From positions 1-64,000 of the forward strand of contig ONNR01000019.1 in the NCBI GenBank assembly GCA_900319235.1: a stretch of DNA of 64,000 bases. The letters are read 5' to 3'. Shown one piece after another: positions 51,086-58,696 of this stretch. Every line of letters begins with the position of its first letter. The stretch's first letter is position 1. Under the pieces are notes generated by a model that had not been told where the DNA came from, did no database searches, and was given only the letters and a program-made list of their open reading frames with translations. The translations under genes were made by a program, and so were the position numbers. The DNA is from an uncultured Prevotellaceae bacterium (lineage in GTDB: Bacteria; Bacteroidota; Bacteroidia; Bacteroidales; UBA3663).

Positions 51086-52111
51086 ATGAAAAAACTGCTT
51101 ACAATTTTTGCACTGTTACTGCTATGCATGGCGGGCTATGCAGCAGAAACCTATGTGGTGAATTCACCCAATCTGAACATGAGGGTAGCACCTAATGGCA
51201 CGGCCGAAAAAATGGGTTCGCTTACGAAGGGTGATGTCATCCAGGTGGATACAATCATCAACGGATGGGCCTCCTGCACGAATGAGGCTGGCGAGACATT
51301 CTATGTGGCTTCAAGATATTTGGAGAAAGGGAAATCACTGGCATCGGGTGATGAAGGTGTAAAAACCGCGACCGACGAGAAGGATCCCGCTGTGGTCATT
51401 CAGAAACAGGTCCTCGAAGCATTGTCTTCCGTGGGCATCCATATCGAGCAAAGCAAATCGACCCGCTATTTCGAGTATATGCTTCTCCTGCCGCTTATCG
51501 TATTATTGGTTTGTTGGATATTATCCAAGATTCTGGGCAGCTTCTTTTTGGGGAAATATATCCCATTGATGGGATTGGCCATTTTGGGCTATTACGAGCT
51601 GAAGTGTATGCTGTGCTATAGTGGCAGTCCTGGATTCTTCGTTCACGATGAGTTGTTCTCAATCGCGTTCTGGCTGGTCATGCTGTCCATCCTGTTTTTT
51701 GTCCAATCCATCTTTTTTGGATTAGCGGGAGAGGATGAAGCGCGCTCGGCGGCAAAGCATATCGGTACTGTTACCGTATTTGGCTGTGGAATCCTTTATC
51801 TGCTCACCTTTTTGTTCCTCTCTTTCCTCCAGCCGTGGATAATTCTGCTTTTCTTCGTCGGATTGGCATTACATCTTATCGCGATGTTTATCGATGGCGA
51901 TAAGGGTGTGTTGGGACTGATCGGCTTTGCGATTTATGCCCCCCTCTATGTGGTGAGTGCATTGGCCACCTTCCTGTTCTTGGTGATGTTCGTTGGCCAT
52001 ATGATCTATCTGATGGGATGGATTGGTAGCGTTATTTTCATTCTTCTTCTCCTTGCTATGCTTGGTGGTGGAGGTGGACCAAAGATCATAGGGTTTATCA
52101 TTAAGGAATGA
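51086..52111 (+). CDS. SH3-domain membrane protein
   Basis: 341 aa. A signal peptide (MKKLLTIFALLLLCMAGYAAE) is followed by a bacterial SH3 domain (about 22-85: YVVNSPNLNMRVAPNGTAEKM...GDVIQVD...GWASC...FYVASRYLE), a linker, and about seven membrane helices (about 130-340). The SH3 domain would face the periplasm, where such domains often bind peptidoglycan. The larger frame from 51029 lies inside the previous gene; ATG 51086 leaves a 20-base gap. I know no family with this exact layout. Likely a membrane part of the same system as the channel that follows. Confidence 0.75.
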   Translation: MKKLLTIFALLLLCMAGYAAETYVVNSPNLNMRVAPNGTAEKMGSLTKGDVIQVDTIINGWASCTNEAGETFYVASRYLEKGKSLASGDEGVKTATDEKDPAVVIQKQVLEALSSVGIHIEQSKSTRYFEYMLLLPLIVLLVCWILSKILGSFFLGKYIPLMGLAILGYYELKCMLCYSGSPGFFVHDELFSIAFWLVMLSILFFVQSIFFGLAGEDEARSAAKHIGTVTVFGCGILYLLTFLFLSFLQPWIILLFFVGLALHLIAMFIDGDKGVLGLIGFAIYAPLYVVSALATFLFLVMFVGHMIYLMGWIGSVIFILLLLAMLGGGGGPKIIGFIIKE

Positions 52112-52126
52112 AAAATCGTATAGGAC

Positions 52127-54229
52127 ATGGCAACAACGAGGCGAAAGACGAAGCTGCATAATTGGCGGCTGAAGTTCGACCGGATATTCTCTGAGAGTGT
52201 CTGGCAACAGATTTTGGTCCTGATCGTTATCTTCTTGGTGGCATTGGTCATCGGATGGATTGTGTGCTCGCAACTCACTTTTGGCGAGGATGCACAGAAA
52301 CTGACGTTCTGGGAGTGGGCGTTGTATATCCTGATCGATGGCAATGCGCTCAACACCCTCTATATGGATGACTTTCCCGAAGGCGGACAACGTTGGGTGA
52401 TGCTGTTTGTCACACTCGGTTCTCTCTTGGGCATCATCCTCTTTGGCGGCATGCTCATCTCCATCTTCACCAATATGCTCGAGCGTCGTATCGAGAATTA
52501 CCGGTCGGGTAAGAAGACCTATCTGGTCTCTGGTCATACGGTGGTTCTTGGCTATGATGAGATCGTCCCGTCGATTATCAGGCAGGTTTGTGAAGGCAAT
52601 CAGCAGATGTATGTGCTGCTCCAGAGTTCATTGCCCAGCGAGGAACTTCGGGAGAAGTTGCGGGTGTCGATAGCCCAGGAATTCGAAGAGCGTATCATCA
52701 TCCGTAATGGGCACCGTACCTCTCTGCAGGACTTGCAGGAACTGCGTCTGGCCCAAGCCTGCAGCATCTATGTGGTGGGTGACCGCACAGCCGGGAATCA
52801 CGATGCCATGAACATCGAGTGTCTTGACAAGATAGCGGAATTGTTGAAGCAGGCTGGCAGTGATCATCCCGACACCGTCACCGCCGTCTTCGAGGATGCC
52901 GAAACTTATGCAGCCATGCAGGTGACCGACCTGTTTGACAACTTGCGACAAGTCGGTGTAGAGTTTGTTCCGTTCAACTTCTATGTCGATTGGGCCAAGC
53001 AGATGTTCGTCGATTGCAACTATACCGATAATGGGGTAACCCACAATTATCCTCATTTGGATCGTGACGGCATTACGCCCGACGATCATCGTCATGTGCA
53101 TCTTGTCATCGTCGGAGCTTCCACCTTTGGCATGACGTTGGCTATCGAAGCCGCCAAGATGTTGCACTTCCCCAATTTCGACGGTAAGAACCATAAGACC
53201 GAAATCACCTTTATCGACCTGAATGCCGATCAGGAGAGGTTCCTATTCCTGAGCCGTTACCGTCATTTCTTCGAAGTTGAGTCCTATCGCTATGAAGGCG
53301 AGTTGATACCCGCCACTAAGTTCAGCGGTGATGATGCCGACTTCCTCGATGTAGAGTTCGGTTTTGTCAAAGGTGATATCTATTCGCCCGAGATTCAGAA
53401 GTTGATCACCCAATGGGCTACCGACGGCGATCAGTTGCTGTCCATTGTGTTAGCCATGACCGATGCTCGTCTGAATATGTCGGCAGCCATGAGTCTTCCT
53501 GACGAGGTCTATGAGTCATGTGTGCCGGTCTTCGTTCATCAGAACACGTCCAGCACGTTCCTCTCAAAACTTCAGGCCACGTCGGCAGCCCATCAATATG
53601 AGAAGAAGACGATTGGTCCCGATGGTCAGGTCGTTTCTTCACAACCTGTCAGTCGTTATGCCAATATCTATCCTTTCGGTATGACCGATATTGTCTTCGA
53701 TGTTCAGAAACGCACTCGACTGATGGGCGAATGTATCAACTATTTGTATCACCTCTATTTCAACACGACAAAGGTTTCTGACGATGGTCTGGAGGGGATG
53801 ATGAAGTACGATCGTCAACAGGTGCTTCAGGAAGCTCATGCGTTGTGGAAGACGTGTAAGGAGTCCGATCAATGGTCAAGCCTTTATGGGGCCTATAACA
53901 TTCCTTTCAGGGTACGGACCTTTGAAGCGATGGGCATCAACGACCTGATGCATCTCGATGCTGACCTTGTCGAGCGTATGGGCATTGTCGAACACAATCG
54001 CTGGACGGTCGAGAAACTCCTGATGGGATTCCGTAAGCCCTTGCCGAATGAGGACTCCTACAACCTGAAGGCAGATGCCAGCACCGTCAAGGACTTCAAG
54101 AAGAACAACAATAAGCATCATTTCATCCACAGCGATATCCGCCCCTTCAACCAGTTGGATAGCATTCAGGAGATCGACAAGGAGATTGTCCGTTTCATCC
54201 CCTGGTTCCTGAAGATGACCGATGTCTAA
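52127..54229 (+). CDS. CASTOR/POLLUX-type RCK ion channel with C-terminal RyR domain
   Basis: 700 aa. Two membrane helices (about 27-48 and 86-110) flank a pore region WALYILIDGNALNT, which resembles the pore of CASTOR/POLLUX channels (consensus ..D.GNHA) and not the TVGYG of potassium channels. The RCK/TrkA-N-type cytosolic part begins at SGHTVVLGYDEIVPSIIRQV (about 135), and a second RCK-like lobe starts at about 320. Residues about 585-645 form a RyR domain (GINDL...VERMGIVEHNRWTVEKLLMGFR). RyR domains occur in bacterial systems tied to nucleotide signalling. A ligand-gated channel is the simplest reading, making this the candidate effector of the operon. Confidence 0.85.
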   Translation: MATTRRKTKLHNWRLKFDRIFSESVWQQILVLIVIFLVALVIGWIVCSQLTFGEDAQKLTFWEWALYILIDGNALNTLYMDDFPEGGQRWVMLFVTLGSLLGIILFGGMLISIFTNMLERRIENYRSGKKTYLVSGHTVVLGYDEIVPSIIRQVCEGNQQMYVLLQSSLPSEELREKLRVSIAQEFEERIIIRNGHRTSLQDLQELRLAQACSIYVVGDRTAGNHDAMNIECLDKIAELLKQAGSDHPDTVTAVFEDAETYAAMQVTDLFDNLRQVGVEFVPFNFYVDWAKQMFVDCNYTDNGVTHNYPHLDRDGITPDDHRHVHLVIVGASTFGMTLAIEAAKMLHFPNFDGKNHKTEITFIDLNADQERFLFLSRYRHFFEVESYRYEGELIPATKFSGDDADFLDVEFGFVKGDIYSPEIQKLITQWATDGDQLLSIVLAMTDARLNMSAAMSLPDEVYESCVPVFVHQNTSSTFLSKLQATSAAHQYEKKTIGPDGQVVSSQPVSRYANIYPFGMTDIVFDVQKRTRLMGECINYLYHLYFNTTKVSDDGLEGMMKYDRQQVLQEAHALWKTCKESDQWSSLYGAYNIPFRVRTFEAMGINDLMHLDADLVERMGIVEHNRWTVEKLLMGFRKPLPNEDSYNLKADASTVKDFKKNNNKHHFIHSDIRPFNQLDSIQEIDKEIVRFIPWFLKMTDV

Positions 54230-54335
54230 CTTGCTTTTATTGTTTTTGTGGGTGAAAGAGGGGAAAATGAGAAATTCCCCTTTATGCCTTCCGAGAGGAA
54301 TTCATCAGGATGAAATAACCCTTATCTAATAGACT

Positions 54336-54770
54336 ATGTCCGAAATAGAAATACTTCCAGCAGAGTTCAATGAGGAACTGAAGCTGCATTACGCCCAGGC
54401 CATCAAGGCTGGGTATCCATCAATAGCCGGAGACCATGAGGATGAGTTCTTCGACTTCAACGTCAGTATGGTCAGCGATCCCCTATCCACATTCTACGGA
54501 CGTGTGGATACTGATCAGATGATCGAAGAGGGTATCCATCCAGGCGACATCGCCGTCATCAACAAGGCAGAGGAACCGAAGCATGGAGATCTCATCGTCA
54601 CTTTCGTCAACAACGAGTTCGTCATCAGGTTCCTCGACCTGAGCCATCTGGAGGACCACTACATCCTGCTCCATCCCTCCAATCGCCGCTACAGCGCCAT
54701 CCGTATCAACGACATCGAGAACTTTGAGGTCTGGGGCGTGGTGGTTTTGACGATTAAGAAGTGGAGATAA
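54336..54770 (+). CDS. UmuD-like S24 protein lacking the catalytic Ser and Lys
   Basis: 144 aa, aligned end to end with UmuD. The Ala25-Gly26 pair (IKAGYPS) sits where UmuD is cut, and the fold motifs follow (MIEEGIHPGDIAVINKAEEPKHGDLIVTFVNNEF). The serine expected in GDSM is Gln61 (VDTDQMIEEGI), and the lysine expected in EFTVKKL is Arg98 (EFVIRFLDL). Both dyad residues are thus lost while the rest is kept, so it should be an uncleavable UmuD-like protein. No umuC is near. It lies 106 bases after the channel gene, so operon membership is uncertain. Confidence 0.85.
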   Translation: MSEIEILPAEFNEELKLHYAQAIKAGYPSIAGDHEDEFFDFNVSMVSDPLSTFYGRVDTDQMIEEGIHPGDIAVINKAEEPKHGDLIVTFVNNEFVIRFLDLSHLEDHYILLHPSNRRYSAIRINDIENFEVWGVVVLTIKKWR

Positions 54771-54774
54771 GGGA

Positions 54775-54810
54775 AGACCCCCTCATTCCCCCTTAAAGGG
54801 GGATGACTTG
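54775..54810. repeat. Dispersed C-rich palindromic element, partial copy 2
   Basis: AGACCCCCTCATTCCCCC and TTAAAGGGGGATGACT: the left half of the element at 58130-58216. CCCCCTTAAAGGGGG can also act as a terminator for the upstream gene. Confidence 0.75.
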
Positions 54811-54875
54811 TTCGAACAAAGATCTTAATGAAAAGCATGTAGTTATAATTTGGATGAAAATTTTTTCATGAAAAC

Positions 54876-54906
54876 TTGAAAGTTTCGAAAAAGTTCCATA
54901 CCTTTG
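54876..54906 (+). promoter_or_regulatory. Promoter of the C10 protease gene
   Basis: TTG (54876-54878) and TACCTTTG (54899-54906), 20 bp apart; about 80 bases before ATG 54990. Confidence 0.7.
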
Positions 54907-54989
54907 CAGCGCATATTCTCCTTTTTGGGACATATGTCAACAATTACACTAGCAATCTATCCTCTTAATTACACCTTCAATTGTTCATT

Positions 54990-57900
54990 ATGAGACATTT
55001 GTCCATCGCAATCTCACTATTCCTCCTGCTGGCAGGCAATGCAGTGATGGCACAGGAAATCGCCGTCGATGTCGCCAGGAGCAACGCCCTCCAGTTCCTT
55101 TCCAGCAAGACCTCGGGCACCAGGCACGCCAAGGGACAGCCCGCGTCCACCGACCTCCAGCTCGCCTACACCTCGAAGAGCGAAGCCAAGACCTGCTTCT
55201 ATGTCTTCAACATCGGTGACGACGAAGGTTTCGTCATCGCAGGTGGCGACGAGGCAGCCCTCGAGATCCTCGGCTATTGCGACCACGGCTCCTTCGACTA
55301 CGACACCGCGCCCGACAACTTCCGTTGGTGGCTCGACCAATACACCGAGCAGATCGCCCATGCCGAGGCTCCATCCGACGAAGCCCTCGCAGCCATGGCA
55401 GCCCATCGTGCCAAAGCCGCTCAGGCACGTGCTAACATCGCCCCCCTTGTTCAAACCAAATGGGGCCAGGATTATCCCTACAATAGTGAGATCCCCATCT
55501 ATGACAGCGATGACAAACGCTATGTCACGGGCTGTGTGGCAACTGCAATGGCACAGGTGATGTACTATCATCGATGGCCTGAAACGACTGGTACAGGCAG
55601 TAATGAATATAAAAGTAATAAACATATATTTAGCGCTGATTTCGGCTCTACAACCTATGATTGGGACCATATGCTTGCGTCATATTCGGGCGATTATTCC
55701 GACGAAGAGGCAAAGGCTGTAGGTACTCTCATGTACCATGCAGGTGTCTCGGTTTTTATGGATTATGGAACATCCGCAAGTGGAGCAGCGTCTGAAGATA
55801 TTGGGCCGGCGTTTGTAAAGTTCTATGGTTTTGACCGGTCAGTTCGCAACGAATATCGAATCTATTATTCCGATGAAGATTGGGAAGATTTGGTGTACAA
55901 CGAGCTCGCTGCCAAGCGTCCCGTCCTGTATTCAGGATCTTCATCCAAATATGGTGGAGGACATCAGTTCATCTGCGACGGCTACGATAGCGAGAAGGAA
56001 ATGTTCTGTTTCAACTGGGGTTGGAACGGCTACTGCGACGGCATTTATCCCTTGACAGGAAGAGGGGCACTCAAACCGAATGGCAACGGTATCGGCGGCG
56101 CCGGAAATGGGGCAGACTACACTACCGGTCAGATGATTCTCGTGAATGTCATGAAGGACAAGGGAGGGGTCGAGAGTTGCCATTTGGGGCTCCCGCTGAA
56201 TCTCTTTTCCGATGATCCTATTTACATGATGGTCGGGAACAAGACATACGAGGACAACTATATTTATGACAAGGAAATGGGTGCCGTAAAACTCATGTTG
56301 CTTTACGCTGTCACAAATATGAGCTGTATCGCCGGTAATATATCTTTTTTTGCCGATGCACCTAAAACATATTTCGACTTTGGAGTTAAGGTAGTGGAAC
56401 GTGGTTACGATAATATCGATTATTTGACAGTTAGAACCCGACAGGAGTTGAATAGGGAATCCGGTAGTATCTCTTGGTCAAATATGCGTTTGGATTACGA
56501 TCTTTCCCAATTTGAATACAATGGCGTTTACGAGTTACATCCCGTTTTTCGCATTACAGGCACTGACGAATGGTTCGAAATAGATGTTCCGGTATCTGAG
56601 ACGATTCCGACCGTAACCATCACGGGTGCCAAAAACCGAGACTTTGCTGAGGTGAACTTTAGCGTCAATAGCACCGATCTATACGTCGACGAAACCCTTC
56701 AGATTAATCATGATAGTAATTATCAGGGCAAGATTACCTATAGTTCAAGCAATGTGAATGTAGCGACTGTTGACGATCAGGGCGTCATCAAGGGCATTTC
56801 GGAAGGTAAGGCGGTGATTACGGTAAAGGGCGAAGCCGATAACGAGCGGCTTTATCTCGCCACCGAAAAGACATTCGAAATCAACGTCTCCATCTTCGTA
56901 AAGTCCGATGTAACATTTACGCTCAATAAAACAACCGTAGATACCGACGGACAAATCACAATCAAATGGCCGTCTGCATATGACGGTGAAGTGTCATTCG
57001 TCTCGTCCAACCCCGAAATTGCAACTGTCGATGAAAAAGGAATAATTACAGGCAAGGTCGAGGGCACCGTTGAAATAACGGCCAAGGCTACCGAAACAGA
57101 CAACTATAATGCTTGTGAAACAACATTCTCTGTCGAAGTGCTTTATCTGAAGATTTCTTTTGTCGAAGAGCCCTATTTCAATAACGACAACAACGTGTAC
57201 GAAGATGACATGTCTTTATTCTATAAGATAAAGAGCGAATGCCATGTTACTCGTGATATCGAACTAAAAACAAGGCTAGAGATTGAACATGCCGCATCTT
57301 TCCGTTCTGCTACATTTAGTAAAGCTCAACCTGGCTCAATACATAGTGGCAGTATAGACTATTGTTCTGTACTTGAATTCTTGGAGTTTTCGGGAAGTCA
57401 ACCGAAGGCAAACAAGCAATACACCGTGAAACTGTTAATGGGCAACGACCAGCCGATGGAAGACTATCCTGCCCTCACCTTCACCTACCGCAACAAGCTG
57501 ACGGTCGACTACAGTGTAGGTTCAACAGGTTACGGCACACTCATCCTGCCTTTCAATGCCAAGTTGCCCGACGGTATGAAGGTCTATAGCTGCCCCGAGG
57601 TCGATGCGAATGGCGTCCTCAATCTGCAGGAGGAAGGCAGCATCGCCCGCAACAAGCCCTATATCGTGAAGGCGACTCCAGGCGACTACACCTTCGAAGG
57701 CCCCGAAGCCATCGACGCCGACAAGCCATCGTTCCAGGAAGGCATCCTGGTAGGAGCTGTGGCCGATAATGTCATGCTCCAGAAGGGCACCGACTACATC
57801 CTGCAGGAGCAGGGCGGCAAGGCCGCATTCTTCAAATTCTCCGGCACCAAGTCCGAAGTCGAATCCGAAAACGATGCCGATGGCAACCGTCTCGCCCGTC

Positions 57901-58127
57901 AGTTCCGCGCCTTCCTCCGTCTCCCTGAAGACGCATCCCGTCAGGCCCCCAAGATCAACTTCCCCGGGAATGGTGACGACGAGACCGAAGGCATCTCCAC
58001 CCTCACCACCGATACCCTTCCCGCTGGCATCTACACCCCCGCCGGCCATCGCCACTCCTCCCTCCAGAAGGGCCTGAACATCCTCATCCTCGACGATGGC
58101 ACCGCCCAGAAAGTTTTCGTAAAATAA
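54990..58127 (+). CDS. Secreted C10-family cysteine protease with Ig-like domains
   Basis: 1045 aa. Signal peptide about 1-22 (ends MAQ), then a streptopain-type propeptide (about 23-150). The peptidase domain has nucleophile Cys182 in VTGCVATAMAQVMYYHRWP and His325 in GGGHQFICDGYD, followed by FNWGWNGYCDGIY, all typical of family C10 (streptopain, interpain). Two bacterial Ig-like group 2 repeats follow (about 560-720: YSSSNVNVATVDDQGVIKG and VSSNPEIATVDEKGIITGK). The C-terminus ends as a Bacteroidales sorting tail (GIYTPAGHRHSSLQKGLNI). The middle, about 390-640, is AT-richer than the ends. A secreted protease, cleaving host or diet proteins. Confidence 0.92.
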   Translation: MRHLSIAISLFLLLAGNAVMAQEIAVDVARSNALQFLSSKTSGTRHAKGQPASTDLQLAYTSKSEAKTCFYVFNIGDDEGFVIAGGDEAALEILGYCDHGSFDYDTAPDNFRWWLDQYTEQIAHAEAPSDEALAAMAAHRAKAAQARANIAPLVQTKWGQDYPYNSEIPIYDSDDKRYVTGCVATAMAQVMYYHRWPETTGTGSNEYKSNKHIFSADFGSTTYDWDHMLASYSGDYSDEEAKAVGTLMYHAGVSVFMDYGTSASGAASEDIGPAFVKFYGFDRSVRNEYRIYYSDEDWEDLVYNELAAKRPVLYSGSSSKYGGGHQFICDGYDSEKEMFCFNWGWNGYCDGIYPLTGRGALKPNGNGIGGAGNGADYTTGQMILVNVMKDKGGVESCHLGLPLNLFSDDPIYMMVGNKTYEDNYIYDKEMGAVKLMLLYAVTNMSCIAGNISFFADAPKTYFDFGVKVVERGYDNIDYLTVRTRQELNRESGSISWSNMRLDYDLSQFEYNGVYELHPVFRITGTDEWFEIDVPVSETIPTVTITGAKNRDFAEVNFSVNSTDLYVDETLQINHDSNYQGKITYSSSNVNVATVDDQGVIKGISEGKAVITVKGEADNERLYLATEKTFEINVSIFVKSDVTFTLNKTTVDTDGQITIKWPSAYDGEVSFVSSNPEIATVDEKGIITGKVEGTVEITAKATETDNYNACETTFSVEVLYLKISFVEEPYFNNDNNVYEDDMSLFYKIKSECHVTRDIELKTRLEIEHAASFRSATFSKAQPGSIHSGSIDYCSVLEFLEFSGSQPKANKQYTVKLLMGNDQPMEDYPALTFTYRNKLTVDYSVGSTGYGTLILPFNAKLPDGMKVYSCPEVDANGVLNLQEEGSIARNKPYIVKATPGDYTFEGPEAIDADKPSFQEGILVGAVADNVMLQKGTDYILQEQGGKAAFFKFSGTKSEVESENDADGNRLARQFRAFLRLPEDASRQAPKINFPGNGDDETEGISTLTTDTLPAGIYTPAGHRHSSLQKGLNILILDDGTAQKVFVK

Positions 58128-58129
58128 GC

Positions 58130-58216
58130 AGACCCCCTAAATCCCCCTGCATAGGGGGACTTTCTGCTAGTCCGGACCCACCAGTCATCCCCCTTTAAGG
58201 GGGACCGAGGGGGTCT
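58130..58216. repeat. Dispersed C-rich palindromic element, copy 3
   Basis: Starts AGACCCCCTAAATCCCCC and ends GGGGGACCGAGGGGGTCT; outer arms AGACCCCCT / AGGGGGTCT are perfect. Full-length relative of 42544-42627. Confidence 0.85.
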
Positions 58217-58236
58217 CATTAACAACAACCCCCACA

Positions 58237-58392
58237 ATGAAAAAGCAATATATCACCCCCACTTGGCGCCTTCATCGCGCGACACCCTCCGACATCATCG
58301 TCACCTCCGATCCCCAATTGACCGACGATCCCTCCGACGGCGGCGGTCAATTGGCCAAGCCCCGCGACACCGACTGGAAGGGTTACGAATAA
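58237..58392 (+). CDS. 51-residue peptide after the C10 protease
   Basis: ATG 58237 to TAA 58392. It begins MKKQYITPTWRLHRATPSD and ends in a Gly/Asp-rich tail (SDGGGQLAKPRDTDWKGYE). I have the impression that short frames starting MKxQYITP with a Gly/Asp-rich tail follow secreted-protein genes in Prevotella-like genomes; their role is unknown, and a secreted peptide or precursor is possible. It lies right after the palindromic element. After it, 58393-58696 holds no gene, only AT-rich sequence and a promoter. Confidence 0.5.
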   Translation: MKKQYITPTWRLHRATPSDIIVTSDPQLTDDPSDGGGQLAKPRDTDWKGYE

Positions 58393-58562
58393 CCCCGCGT
58401 CGCCCTCCGTCGCCCATTCTCTCACCCGTATCTTGACACCCCTTGTCATGAAGCAATGATAGGGTTATATAGATGAAGGCGAATAGTGCTAAGTCGAGAT
58501 TGCAGGAGTGAAAAAGAAACGGTAAATTGTGAATGTGGAGACTGCTTATTGTCGCGATTCAA

Positions 58563-58593
58563 TTGGTAGATTGAAAAAGATAGTCTATCTTTG
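58563..58593 (+). promoter_or_regulatory. Promoter of the DUF4114 lipoprotein, inside a palindrome
   Basis: TTG (58563-58565) and TATCTTTG (58586-58593), 20 bp apart. The -7 box is the right half of the 17-nt palindrome AAAGATAGTCTATCTTT (58576-58592), so the mirrored half is also a TATCTTT box on the minus strand. Possible operator or bidirectional promoter. Confidence 0.65.
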
Positions 58594-58696
58594 TGACCGA
58601 GTTTTCACATTTCAATTTATTTCTTTGCTTTATTAGTTTGATTACTAGTTTTATTTTGATTAATTGAACTATTATTTTTTTATTTTAAAATCTATT

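Noticed and set aside
42805-54229. A known Avs, CBASS or Thoeris system
   Set aside because: No cyclase, SMODS, SIR2 or ThsA-like gene, and the STAND protein has DUF4062 where Avs proteins carry their own effector domains; the channel and triple AAA+ genes do not fit those systems.
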